A stretch of 64,000 nucleotides of DNA from Agarophyton chilense (taxonomy: Eukaryota > Rhodophyta > Florideophyceae > Gracilariales > Gracilariaceae), in the NCBI GenBank assembly GCA_030374765.1, contig JARGXX010000113.1, positions 1,008,147 through 1,072,146 on the forward strand, in the 5' to 3' direction. Both the position numbers and the translations under genes were made by a program. Shown piece by piece: positions 45,776-57,582 of this stretch. Position 1 is the first letter of the stretch. Each line of letters starts with the position of its first letter. Below the pieces are notes generated by a model that was given only the letters and a program-made list of their open reading frames with translations, was not told the origin of the DNA and made no database searches.

Positions 45776-47814
45776 ATGTCGCGCTCACGCTCGGTGAATG
45801 ATGAACGAGATCTCTCGGATGTACCGGCCCCTGTGGCAGCGGCAGTCGCGCTCACCACAGAATCCATAGTTGACCCTGAGGTCGTCGGACCTCAAGAAGA
45901 GGATGATTTGCGCAGGGAAGTGCGTCGTCTCAAGTCTGAGTCAAGCGCTTCGCGTGTGCGCATGGTTGCGTTGGAATCGCAGATCGCTGCTCTTATCGCT
46001 GATGTCGAACAATTACGCAGTGCGCATCAATCACTCGTTCGTCAAGACGATGGGAAGCAGGTCTCTGCATCAGTGAAAACACTACGTGAGGATTTGAACC
46101 ATCTACTGGAGAGGTACGGGAATACGCCCGATGCGCTACCCGGCTTAACCGTGGATGTAGAGGAAGTTTTTACTCGAGTTAACCCTCGTTTAGAGCGCTT
46201 GGAGGCGGCAGTTCATGCGCAGAATGCTGCTAAACCAGTCGTGTGGGAAGAGGAAGGAGCTCCTTTGAAGGAAACTCGTTCGAAGAAGTCGAAGTCACGA
46301 CGTAAGACGCGGAAGTCCGCACGTGATTCGAGTGATGAATCGTCAAGTACGGAGGGCTTCAGTTCCAGTACTGATGATTCTGATGATTCAGATACGTCAG
46401 ATGATGACGACAGTGATGATGGTCATCGAAGGTCCCGATCTCGGAAGAAGAACACGTCTTCGTGGTTGGTGAGAAAAAAAAGGCTCACCTTACAGAGGAT
46501 TGAACGTGCTCCCGTGCACGAATCCACTTTATCGGAAGGTCCTGAATTACAGGTACTACCGTCTGAAGGTGAAGAGCAAGAAGCGCTAAGGACGCAAAAC
46601 CGCGAAGGTGAAGGATCACATCAAACGATTGAAGATCGGCCTTAATGATTTAACATTTGATGGGAAAACCCCCATTCTCGTTATCGAGTTTCTCACTCGA
46701 TTCGTTGCCGAAGCAGACACTCTAGAGATGAGTGAACCACAGGCATTTGTGTCTTTACCACACTTCCTGAAGGGTTTTGCTTTAGAGCAATATCGTTCCG
46801 TATGCGGATCATTGACAGCCGATGAAGGCGGCGTTACCTCATGGCCAGAGGCGGTGCAGTATTTGCTGCGCAGTTACGCGACTTCAAACGTGATACGTCA
46901 AGCGATCCTGGACCTAAGGGATGTGACCCAAAAGCCTGAGGAGGGCGAAGCTGAGTACAGCTCAAGGCTTAACAAAGCTTCAGTCCGCTATGGAAACGTC
47001 CAATCGACGGAAGACAAGATTACCTCGTACATCGACGGGCTGGACCCGAGCATCAAGTCGTTGGTAGCTCGATATAGAGAGAAGCATGGAAGAGTCTCCT
47101 TTGGAGTTAGTTCAGTTTGCGAAAGCTGAAGGAGACGCAGCCAGAGCGCGTAGTAGCCCCCGTCGTTCAGTGGCTTTTGGAACCTCAATGGGTAAGGAGA
47201 AGGTCTCCGCCAGAGTTAATCAGCGCAGCAAACTGCTACATCTGGAATCTTCAGTTGACTCGCGAGATTCGTCGTTGGCACCCAAAGGGAGCGACTCGCA
47301 TGAAGAGGCTGTCTATCTAATGGAATGTACGGACTCTTCTGTACCTACAGTGGATCTCCCACACTCGGAGTCTCAAGACGACGAAGCCCTACTGGCTATG
47401 GAGGGCCGTCTCCCTATGTACCGTCCCTACACGGTGCCTCCACAGGGAGGTTTTAAGAACGGGAAACCCGTATGGGTGGATACTCGCACGGCATACCGTT
47501 CACAATTTATGTTGACCAACCGTCGTGACGGTTTGATATGATATTCATGTTATGGAAAACACCATTTGAGTGCAGAATGCATGCTTCCTGCAAAGGATTT
47601 GAGTCGTATCATGACCAATTATGAAGCCCTCTCAGAAGAGGAAAGCAGTCGCATACCGGCGGGCATGTATTGGAAAGCGAAAAGTTGGTTTTCTCATACC
47701 CCAATGCGCCGGACGGACAAGCCGGTTGCTCAGAAAACTGAAGTGTTACAACCCGGAACCCCGGTAGGAAGAGGCGCCTTTGAGGGGAATAAGCCTGTGC
47801 AACCGGAAAACTAA
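45776..47814 (+). pseudogene. gag: Family D gag
   Basis: ATG 45776 (MSRSRSVNDERD) is the first ATG of the open frame. The N-terminal part has a coiled coil (about residues 35-110) and then a Ser/Asp-rich acidic tract with basic SRSRKK. After a frame change near 46600 comes the gag core (FDGKTPILVIEFL, FLKGFALEQYRSV, YATSNVIRQAILDL). A second frame change is near 47095. A TGA at 47539-47541 sits exactly where the first Cys of a CCHC zinc knuckle is expected; the rest reads SCYGKHHLSAEC. The frame then stays open to 47814. Gag would form the particle. Confidence 0.75.
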
Positions 47815-47855
47815 GTGAGGGAGCCCCTAGGGGGTCGGCAGTAGTCGATCCCGTA

Positions 47856-50800
47856 GTGCTGACCAGGGAGAGCTCGCCTCCCTGCTCCCGCGCTTGGAAG
47901 CCCAAGATTCTCTTGAGGCCTCCCAAATCTCCGCCGTACGGAATCAATACGCCGGACGGAAAGCGAGTACAGTTTGACTGTGAGTTACATCGTCCTTGGA
48001 GATGTTATACTTGTCCGTCAAAACGGGAAAGTTACCTCATGGTAATGTCTAAAGGAAACTATAAGGCCTATGCCGACATCGGCTCTGACAGGAATCTGTT
48101 ATCTCGTCGATTGACTATCCTGGACACAGGTGCTGGTCCGAACTTTATACGGGAATCGGAGCTCGCTCCTGCTGACTTACAACGTATTCGATACGGTCCT
48201 TTACCGGACATCCGGGATGCCAACAAAAACGCTGTGAAGACACTGGGAACAGTTCGACTCGTGGTGCGTTTGGGACGCTTTGTAGTCCTAGTCGACTTCA
48301 TCGTCTGTAAGACGTTAGCTGCACCAGTGGTACTGGGATGTGATTATTGCGACAAGTTTGTCGAAGCCCTTCGCCCGCGAAGAAACCTAGTGGAACTAGA
48401 TGATGGATCAATGGTACCAATTGTTCGCAAGCCAATGCGTCGTTGCTCTGAAGCACCTTCACTTCCACCATCTATAGAATACGGGAAATCCCGAGGACAT
48501 GTCTCGCCAAGGATTCGAGTAGCGAAGAGTGCCATGCTGAAGGCGCAAACCCAAACTTGGGTTCAAGTAAGAACAGAACGACACGGACTCGTGGTAATTC
48601 AACCGAATACTCGGATGTACGAATCCCGTGGATTGCTAGTCGCTAACGGCATTGCTCAGGTTGATCCTGGTAGCCCCTTTTGGATACTAGTGAGTAGCTT
48701 CACCGATAAAGATTATCATATACCGAAGATTCAGGTTGTTGCAACAGCTTTGCCTCATCCCACAGTGGTGGTCCCTACTCATATTTCTACCGCAGAAGTA
48801 TTGGGATTAACCCATGTCGGTGACACAGACGAAGAACTGCAAACTCTGTCTGGAGATCAATTGCAAACGGCAAAGGATCCAGAGAGCCTGATCGATGAGC
48901 TAGACTTAGCACATGTGTCGGAACCCTACAGAACGATGATCAGGTCTATGCTGAAGAAGTATACATCCATGTGGAGTGGAAAACTAGGAGAGATCTCCGC
49001 TACGGAACACCACATTGATTTGGTCCCAGGGTCACGACCCATCTCCCAACCACCCTACAGAGCGGGACCGCGAACTTGCCAAATCGAAGAGGAGAATGTC
49101 AGCAAAATGCTGGAAGAAGGAGTAATCGAAGCAGCTCAATCTGCTTGGGCCTCACCAGTGGTGCTGGTTCAAAAACCTGATGGTTCTTTACGATTCTGTA
49201 TTGATTATCGAAAACTGAACGCAGTTACAGTTCGAGATACATACCCGTTGCCTCTAATGGACGAATGTATTGAAAGCTTAGGAGAAGCGAACGTGTTCAC
49301 CACGTTGGACGCCAACTCTGGCTATTGGCAGGTGCCTGTAGCGGAAGAAGACCAAGATAAAACCGCATTTGCGTGTCACGCCGGTCTCTACCATTTCAAA
49401 AGGATGTCCTTTGGCTTAACGAATGCACTGGCTACTTTCCAGCGTACTCTAGACATCTTGCTCTCAAGATACAAGTGGAAGACTTGTTTAGTGTATTTGG
49501 ACGATGTGATCATCTTTTCCCAGGATGTGGAAAGCCATTTACGGCTTGTCGAGGAGATCATCAAAGCACTACAGAGCGCAGGTATTACCTTTAAGTTCAA
49601 GAAATGCGAAGGGTTCGCTGGTACCGTCCGGTATTTAGGACATGTGATCAAGCCGGGACAGCTTGCCATTCAAGAGACACAAACAGCGGCTCTCCGCGAA
49701 GTACAACCTCCGTCGACACAGAAGCAATTGCGTTCTTTCCTCGGCTTGTGCAACGTCTACCGACGATTCGTGCCGCGATACTTGCATATAGCGGCACCGC
49801 TCAACGCCAAGCTGCGTAAAGGACAACCAGTACAGCTGGAACAATTCAGACAAGCGGAAGTGGAATCGTTCGACACGCTGAAGACAAAGATTATTACATC
49901 TCCAGTCTTGGCGCTGCCCATCCCCAACCTGCCATACTCAGTGGATACCGACTCTAGCGAGTACCAAGTAGGGTGTGCCCTTTTTCAAACACACCCTGAT
50001 GGTGAACGCAAACCCATTGGTTACTGGTCAAGATCGCTGAATGCAGCTGAGAAGAAGTATTCAGTTTCAGAAAAGGAATGCCTTGCAATCGTTTGGGCTC
50101 TAACCACACTGCTACTGTATCTCCAAGGAGAACCTTTTACCGTCAACACGGATCATTCGTCTCTACGATGGTTACTGTCCATGACAGACCCGTCTGGTCG
50201 TCTCACACGATGGCGCTTGCGCCTTTCTGAATTCGATTTCGAAGTGAATTATAAGAAGGGATTGGCCAATGTCCAAGCTGACGCGCTATCGCGACTCAAA
50301 ACACTGTGCGAAACCCAAGGCGAAATCGATGAAGAGATACCTTACTTCTACATGGAGACCCATTCACCATCTTTTGAAGAAGAAGAACAAAAGACCATTG
50401 ATGATTATTCGGATGCAGACCCGTTCCTTGAATTAGCAGACACTGACCCTTCAGTTCAACTTGAGCGAATCTCGTGCATTGAGCTTCTCAATGAGCAACA
50501 CGCCAATACCTTTTGTGCGTAGATACGCTCTCGTCTTAACGGGGGGGATGAGCTCCCGTTTTCACTCGATTCAAGGGGAATACTGTTCAGACATGTCGAA
50601 AAGCATGATCAAATCGTGATTCCACACGTCTTGAAGAGTCGAGTACTTCATCTGGCACACTACATCAGGCTGTCTGGTCATCCAGGAGGAACGAAGTTGT
50701 TCATGACTCTAAGAAGAGATTTTTACTGGCCTACTTTGGCAATAGACTGCCATGCTACAGTGAGGTTGTGTACAACATGTGCGAAGAATCGCGTGAAGCT

Positions 50801-52634
50801 TTACAGGAAGCGGAAACCGATGACGTTATTCCAGGCGAAAGCGCCTTTACAATACGTCAGTATCGACATCCTAGGGGAATTGATTCGCTCAAGGCGAGGT
50901 TATCGCTACCTATTGGTAATCACCGACCGCTTCTCGAAGCTAGTGCGGACTTTGCCGCTGAAGCGGATAACCGCAGCCGTAATCGCACAGGAGTTTATCA
51001 AACAGTGGGTATTTATATATGGACTACCAGAAGTTCTGTTATCAGATAATGGGAAGCAATTCGTTGCGAAGTTCTTCCAGAATGTTTGCCGCATTATGGG
51101 CATTCGAAACGTGTTTCCCACGACCTATCATCCGCAATGCAACGGTCAGGTGGAGCGTTTCAACCGCACGCTGATAGCAGCATTACGACACTACATCGCG
51201 GACCACCCGAAAGAATGAGACATGTTTACAGATACTCTGTGCTACGCATACAATACGCAAGTGCATACCTCTACAAAGACGGCACCGTTCGACGTCGTGC
51301 TGTCACGTAACCCTCCGGCTTTACCGGTTGCGCTTGACGACGAGACAGAATTGGATGCGCCGACCCCGGCTAAGTACCATCTGAAATGGAGGAATGACCT
51401 GAAGGCCAGAGCGGAAGAAGCCGCTAAGGAGTTATCAAAGACGCAAGCTCGCTAAAAGCGAAACTATGACGCCAGAAGGCGAAGAGGAAATCCGGCAATC
51501 CGAGTAGGAGGTCACGTCTTCGTGCGAGTCGAAAGACCGGACGAACAGGAAGAATCTCGTCATAAGTTGTTTCCGATAGCGGCTGGACCCTGCAAAGTGG
51601 TGGACCTTAATGAAGACACATTGGTCATCAAGACAGGTGAGGACGTTGAACGTGTATCGCGCGATCGCGTGGAAGTCGCGCCTGACCCGCAAGTGTAAGT
51701 CGAGGTATCTGGTAGAACTAAGGAAGCAAGTGCGACGGAACGTCAAGGCAAAAGCCCAAGTGACTCTGGGGAGAGTGAACCGTCACCAATGGCTCGAGCG
51801 GAGGAGAAAGCTCCTGATCTCCCACCGCCGGCGGTTGCGTACGCCAATCACGGACAGCTTCCGAAATATCGGGATATGCCCCGTGGCACGCGCACACCCG
51901 TAAGTACAGAAATGGAACCTGAAAGCAGGAAAGATGTTTTGGACTTTGGCGCCAAGGACTTGGAAACGAGTGCACGCGAAAACGCGCCGTTGCTGCTTTA
52001 GGCTGATCCGTCAGGTGAAGCGCCACTCGCTGTTCCGCCGATATCGGCTCCCATCCCTCGTGGGCAAGAAGAAGAAGAGGTATCGCCTCCTGTCGTGGTG
52101 CAAGCACCATCGTCCACCCAACAGTGGTCTGAATCGGATACACCGAAGGAAGTTCATCCACGAATGGAATTGAGAAGTAGCAAGAAGTATGCTTCTATGG
52201 AACCTGGAAAACAGGATAGATCTTTATCTGAGAAAGGTTTTCAAGGAAGGAGTACACTGCCCCTGCGGGCAGAACGACAGTTAGTCGACGAGCGAACGCT
52301 TAGAGACGCTGAGGCTGCTAACACAGAGACGCTTGGGTCAGCCCTAAGGCATTTCAAACCTGTGAACAGGCGTCTCGCGCCAACAGCGAAAGCATTGGGA
52401 AACGCCCAGGAATATGTTATGGATCGCATATGTGAACATGGCGAGCATGAAGATACTAGAGAATTTCTGTATCGAGTCCGTTGGTACGGTTTTCCTCCGG
52501 AAGCGGATACGTGGGAACCTATAGCTCATATCCCCCGTTCGCAGCTCGTGCGATATCATAGACGCATGCGATTACCACTCCCCAGTGAGATCGACTCCTC
52601 GATAATCGGGCTCATGGGCACATCCCATCTCTAA
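47856..52634 (+). pseudogene. pol: Family D pol: protease, RT, RNase H, integrase, chromodomain
   Basis: One frame of about 1590 codons with five stops (50520 TAG, 51216 TGA, 51453 TAA, about 51696 TAA, 51999 TAG) and no frame change. Protease: TILDTGAGPNFI. RT: FCIDYRKLNAV, TTLDANSGYW, FKRMSFGLTNA, VYLDDVIIF (intact). RNase H: SVDTDSSEYQ, EKECLAIVWA, NTDHSSLRWLL, ADALSRL. Integrase: HYIRLSGHPGG, CTTCAKN, VSIDILG, LSDNGKQF, NGQVERFN (all three acidic residues present). A long polar linker precedes a C-terminal chromodomain (YVMDRI, RVRWYGFPPEADTWEP). The first 888 codons are uninterrupted. Confidence 0.92.
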
Positions 52635-52744
52635 GTATGAGCTACAAAGGTAGTAAAAACTCGAAAGGTGAGAAGAAAACAAGAATTCATGTGGAAGAAA
52701 AGTGAAAACACGCAAGCACAGGACATTTACTGATTATCACCTAG

Positions 52745-52830
52745 GAAGAACTCGAGAATCGAGAGAAGAACGATTGAAGAACTCGAGAAGCGAGAGAAGA
52801 AGGATTGAAGAACTCGAGAAGCGAGAAGAG
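52745..52830 (+). repeat. 31-bp purine-rich tandem repeat
   Basis: Nearly three copies of a unit like GAAGAACTCGAGAAGCGAGA plus 11 bases, period 31. It lies between the pol stop and the end of the antisense gene in family D. Purpose unknown; possibly transcript end signals of the convergent genes. Confidence 0.7.
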
Positions 52831-52972
52831 ATGAAGACTAGAAGATAAGAAGGGAACGTGAAGACACGAAGTCACCGGAGTTTTATTGGTATCAAGATAC
52901 CACCGCAAGGTTGACTAGGAGTCTTTTCTAGGATCATCAAAGAGACGTGCGAGCACGCAGGTTCGCAAGAAG

Positions 52973-54763
52973 CTATGCGCGAATACCCTCAACTTGGTCC
53001 ACGGGAAAGCCCGCGTCTAAGAAGAACTGCCTCAGCGGATCCAATCCTGGATCTTCGACCGGCACTGCAATCGGTTGTTGGGTAAACCCATGAAAGTTTT
53101 CTTGAGCAACTCCCACCGCTGCGGATTGATCGACGGAAGTCGCTACGCCTGCCAGCTCTGGCTCGTCCTCGTAACCGAGTTCAGCCTCAGCTCCCGGCGC
53201 TTCCTCATACAGTTCCTCTCCGTTCTCGGATGGAGTACCATCGTACACGTATCCAGTAAGCTGGTTCGGTTGCATTTCACGCAGGTTCTCCCGAAGAAAG
53301 CGAGCCTGCTCGGAGGTGATCAATTGGCGCGTCCAGGGATCGTACCAAACGAAATCTCCAGCACTTGCTGTTCGTCCAGGAGAATGGTCGTGGTGTCTTG
53401 CACGGGTTCCGCGAGCGGATTGATCAGCTGGCACTACAGACCAATCGACACTGTCGATCAAATCCACTAGATGGAGGAAGTCGGCATGGTTTGCACGGGA
53501 TCCCAGGACAAGGGAATGATGGAGTTCTCTCACATACTTTCGCGCTGTGGGCGACATGTACCAAACTCTAAAGGTATCATAAGCATCCCACAGGAGGAAG
53601 AAGGCCATCTTGGCGATAAACGCGGTATAAACCACCGTCCAATATCCCGAGAACGGGTTGTTAACCAACGCGAACCCGATGTAGGAGATAACCGGTGGGA
53701 GCTCCACAGGGTAACCACGAGGACTCTCGATTGCCGCCCAATGCTCCGGAATACCGATGTAGCGCCCGAAGCGCGCGTTCCACCGGATGCGGTGAATCTC
53801 GATTATTTGATACGGCACCAAATAGCCCAAACGTGATCGAGTACGACGTTCCCAACGGGGATAATCCCAATAGGGAATGTCACGATTTCGAAGGAAGCGG
53901 AACTCCGCACGGAGAAGAGGTTGCTGAAAACAGAGAGCTGCATCACGCACACCGCGCACACCGCGCCAACCGCTAACATCGACTTCAACGAGTGTCTCGA
54001 TATACGAGTAACCTTCACCGTCGGAACGGTCTTTCCAGGTATCTAGTTCCCAGTCCTGCGGGAGGAGAACCGTACTGATGAATCAGTGAAGACGCTGGTA
54101 AATCAGCTTGGTGAACCGCGTACGGGCTTCGGACAAGGTTTCCGTTGAATATCGCGGAATCGCGTTGTCTGGCAAAGCAATATGGCTCGCCCAGTCGTCG
54201 CTATAAATCGCATGTTCCGGAATACCGTCAGGGAAGTACCCACCGTGTACATACTGCTGTATCGACGCGTCATCGCGGATAGCAACTGGATCAAACCAGG
54301 GCGCTTGCGCGAAAAGTTCAACGTTGTCGAGAGGATCTCGTCCATAGAAATCCGCAGGGCGCGGGTAGATCCGCTCAGCACGACGAGAAGGAGCTCGAAT
54401 CACACCCGCAAAGGCGACGTAAGCCACGTTCGGCATCGGAGCCACGGTTGGCTGAGGTAACGGTACCGACCGTAATCAGGTGTACGGTGTGGGGAACGAA
54501 CGGTATGGACTGATTTGAGCAGTAGACTGCGACGCATAACCAGCAGTATTAGACGGAGCCCCAGAAGGCACATGCTCAGGGGAGTTCTGAAACGGGTTGG
54601 ACCCGGCGTTCGGATCCATCGCGAGAGATCGAGCTGAAGAGCGGTGAGGAACAGAATGCTGTTGAGAACTGTAAGAGTTGGTCGGGCGGCGAGGAATTCG
54701 TGATGACGATGAGTACCCGGAACACCGGTCCGACTGCGTATAAACGCTTCTTGCGTCCCCCAT
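52973..54763 (-). pseudogene. Antisense gene of family D, about 596 codons
   Basis: One frame from ATG 54763 to 52973, interrupted only by TGA at 54476-54478 and 54083-54085. The last 360 codons or so are open. The N-terminus is Ser/Tyr/Gln/Pro-rich. The middle has Arg/Tyr/Trp-rich segments, then a hydrophobic stretch WTVVYTAFIAKMAFFLLW that could cross a membrane, then YVRELHHSLV, DSVDWSV and FVWYDPWT, and an acidic tail. The ATG is 25 bp from the 3' LTR, so transcription from that LTR on the opposite strand is plausible. Family A has a homologous gene in the same place and orientation. Not recognised as any known env or capsid protein. Confidence 0.65.
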
Positions 54764-54787
54764 GGTTCGCGCTTAACGAGGGGGTTA

Positions 54788-55502
54788 TGTAGTATTCTAC
54801 TATGCCTGGGAATCCGATATGTTGGTTTTTCGCGAAGACACGATTGGAACTCATAAGTGAGTGATGTCATCAAACTTGTGATATGAAACGGCACCCCGCA
54901 TAGGATGCCTAGAGCAAGAGTGTCTTAGTGGAACACGTGGCGTCATGGTTCGAGTGGCTTACCACGGCGCGCGCATAGTTGCGACCCTTCCTAAGGAATG
55001 CCATATTGGCAACGGCGCATGTAGTGGAGATCCACGTGTAGGGCTTTACTACCCTTTGTAGCTAGACGTCCATTAGGGACCATACCCATAGAGTGGGTTG
55101 GCTAAGTGGCTGACCACTGGGTATTATATATATATTTATTTGGGCACTCACCCTGGTACACAGTATATAATGTACCAGAGGTGAGCGCTGACTCCGAGTA
55201 AAGGAGACAACATGGGCATCATGACTATTCTGTTCCTCGCTTAGGATTCCTTAACCGGAGATCCAGACAAGCTATAATAGATAGTCAGCCCCAAACCACT
55301 TCACGAGCCGTCTCGTACCTACGTTCCATCAACGTTTTACAGTTGCACTGTTCACCCTCGCTGGCGAGTAGTGGCCTTACACCCCACTTCCAGCTCGCTG
55401 GTGTTGTAGCTCTACCACCCCTTTTCTTTCGCCGCAAGCGACCCATCGGCAGTCCGAACGCTGTCGCAGGTGTCTTCTCTCTCCGTTAGAGCGGATACTA
55501 CA
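54788..55502 (+). repeat. Family D 3' LTR
   Basis: 715 bp, TGTAGTATTC to GGATACTACA, preceded by a short purine run (GAGGGGG) and followed by the target duplication ACCGA. It differs from the 5' LTR at scattered positions. Confidence 0.95.
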
Positions 55503-56390
55503 ACCGACTTGTATCTTGGAGTCTCTATTGAAGAAAAGCCCACGGGAATTATTCTTCATCAGTGTCCTTTGATTTTGCGAATCATCAACATGCGTCGTCT
55601 GAATGAAGCGTTACCGTCATCGTATCCACTGCCGCAAACGCATTGTCTCTATGATGCAGTAGTAGCTCCTACTGACTCCAAAAAGACCTTTATGCTGAGT
55701 GTACCATACAAAAAAGTACTTGGATCTTTATTCTTTTTGAGCACGCTCACCAGACCCGATCTCGCCACATCAGTTTCCATGCTTAGCAAATTTGCTTCTA
55801 ATCCTTTGCCTCAACATTGTAATCTTATGAAAAGGGTGGTGCGTTATCTGATCCACACTTTCAAGTACGGTTTGGAGATTCCGCATTCTTCGTCCACTAC
55901 TGTAGCCGCGTGGTCAGATGCAGATTGGGGTCGTGATCTGGACAAACGTCGTTCAAGGGGAGGTTTTGTTATAACCATTGGTGACGTTCCTGTGATTTGG
56001 AGCTCAAAACTGCAGAAGTTTACGGCTCTATCCACAACGGAAGCTGAGTTCTACGCAGTTTCGGAATGTATCAAACAGTTATCCTGGCTTAAGAACATTA
56101 TCTGTGAACTTGGAATCAATTGGCATAATCCTGTACCATTATATCAGGACAACTTAGGAGCCATATCTTGAACGAAGACCTACTTGGGAATGCGCAAAGT
56201 CAAACACATTGAACTTCGTCATCATTATGTATTGGATGCCGTGCATAACCAGTTTTTTTCAATTCATCATGTCTCGTCTGCCAAAAACCGAGCATACATT
56301 TTTACGAAGTCTCTGATTGGCAATGGGTTTACATCACACCGTGACGCATTGCGGATTGCGCCCTTAGTGGTCGAGGGGGGATCTCAGTGA
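55503..56390 (+). pseudogene. gag-pol: Copia pol, second part (end of RT, RNase H)
   Basis: Takes up the copia frame where the family D element broke it: DLYLGVSIEEK follows LGKT. Contains LFFLSTLTRPDLA, AWSDADWGRD (RNase H Asp), TALSTTEAEFYAVSE (RNase H Glu) and RKVKHIELRHHYV. A single TGA at about 56169 replaces an expected Trp. Ends before a G-rich purine tract at about 56373-56381. Confidence 0.9.
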
Positions 56391-56501
56391 CCACCTACTT
56401 ATAATGCCTTTATATTTGCATTTGTATTTTATTTGCATTTGCATCACGAGAGCATTGTTGAATTTACATTTGCAGCACAAGAGCATCAGAGAGCATCGTC
56501 C
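56382..56501 (+). repeat. Copia 3' LTR, truncated
   Basis: About 120 bp match the start of the 5' LTR, including the repeated GCACGAGAGCAT motifs. Similarity stops at about 56501, where unrelated sequence begins. Confidence 0.7.
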
Positions 56502-57582
56502 AATGTTTACAAAGTCGCCAAAGTCTTGAAGCTTCTGGTGCAGCAAGCAGTCGATTGTTTCATTAAAACCTTCTTTGACAATGGCTGGACCCATGACCAC
56601 TATGATGGAAAGGTTTTCGTTTTCGTCTTTTAAGTGGTGGCATAATTGCTTTTGCAACCAATGCTCTACGCTCCGGGCACTATTCTACTATTTTGGAATG
56701 GGTACCGTTTCCAAAGAAGGTTGAGGAAGTTTTCACCCCCACGGGAGGAACCCCTCTCGTCTAATCAGCGTTCTGTTGAGCTACATATTTCTTTCTACTC
56801 AATTCGTCCCAGGATGTTCCTGCCATTAACTCTTACACGACAATCGTTAAGCTCGAAAGTTTTTAAGACTCTACAGACCACCTCGGCGAAACAAGTCTCA
56901 AAATGGGACATGCATGCAATGAAAGGATCGTTCCTGTGGTATAAACCAAAACGATAGCGAGGGAGTAAGACCTGACTGTTCTTTGTAGAACGCCAAGGTC
57001 TCGAACTAGAAGGAGGAGATTGAGGATATCTGTAAGGTGTGGCAGCAACAGCCACTAAGAGATGCAACAGGAACGGCAGGTTTTCTGAGACCACGTTGGT
57101 AGACAGTGATGCACAGTGCACGTCGGTCCAAAAAACGGTAAAGACACAAGGCTAACCTTTATGGTCAACTGTAGAAACCAAAAGGGGTGAAAGTAGTCTA
57201 GGAGGTGCTTGTCATTACAATATTGAAAGGGGTGGCCATGCTTGGTGAAGAAATCTCTCACCGGCCACCCAATCCACGATGGCGCTCCTCACCACGTTGC
57301 TACGAGGAGGTGCCTCTGAGGTGCGCCCCCCTATCTACTTACTCTTATCTAAATAATACTAAATTAACGAAAAGCTAAGCTAATTCCTAAATAAACTACT
57401 TTAGTACACGGCGCATGCAGGCAATCATCCAGGTCCACCACCTGGCATAATTACCTTATCGGTGCAGCTCACTATACTATAGATCTCCCTCCTAGCGAAA
57501 GCCACGCTCCGTGCCTGTACCTTGGTTCAGCTTTCGCCAGTGCAGTGTGCCACAGTGCAGCAGTCGCCAATCCCAGACGTAA
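56502..57582. other. Unassigned sequence between copia and family F
   Basis: About 1.1 kb. A minus-strand frame of 108 codons (56795-57121) looks weakly protein-like but has no recognised motif. Between about 57240 and 57500 lies AT- and GC-alternating non-coding sequence. It may include the lost 5' end of element F or other fragments. Confidence 0.35.

Larger units (their letters stand above)
44730..55502 (+). mobile_element. Complete Ty3/gypsy chromovirus-like element, family D
   Basis: 10.8 kb with LTRs of 716 and 715 bp that differ at roughly 5% of positions by eye. It is flanked by the 5-bp duplication ACCGA (44725-44729 and 55503-55507). Contents in order: primer site, gag, PR-RT-RH-IN-chromodomain in one frame, purine-rich tandem repeat, antisense gene, short purine tract, 3' LTR. 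Gag and pol carry stops and a few frame changes, so it is not autonomous now. It sits inside copia RT, so it is younger than that element. Confidence 0.95.
41076..56501 (+). mobile_element. Ty1/copia retrotransposon, split by the family D element
   Basis: 5' LTR (about 41076-41345), primer site, one long gag-pol frame, and the start of a 3' LTR (about 56382-56501). The frame is interrupted after the YVDD part of RT by the complete family D element (44730-55502) and resumes with no loss. Domain order gag-PR-IN-RT-RH (integrase before RT) is diagnostic of copia. Confidence 0.9.

Noticed and set aside
52745..52830. Tandem repeat considered as a CRISPR-like array
   Set aside because: No spacers: the units follow each other directly, and the setting is a eukaryotic retrotransposon.
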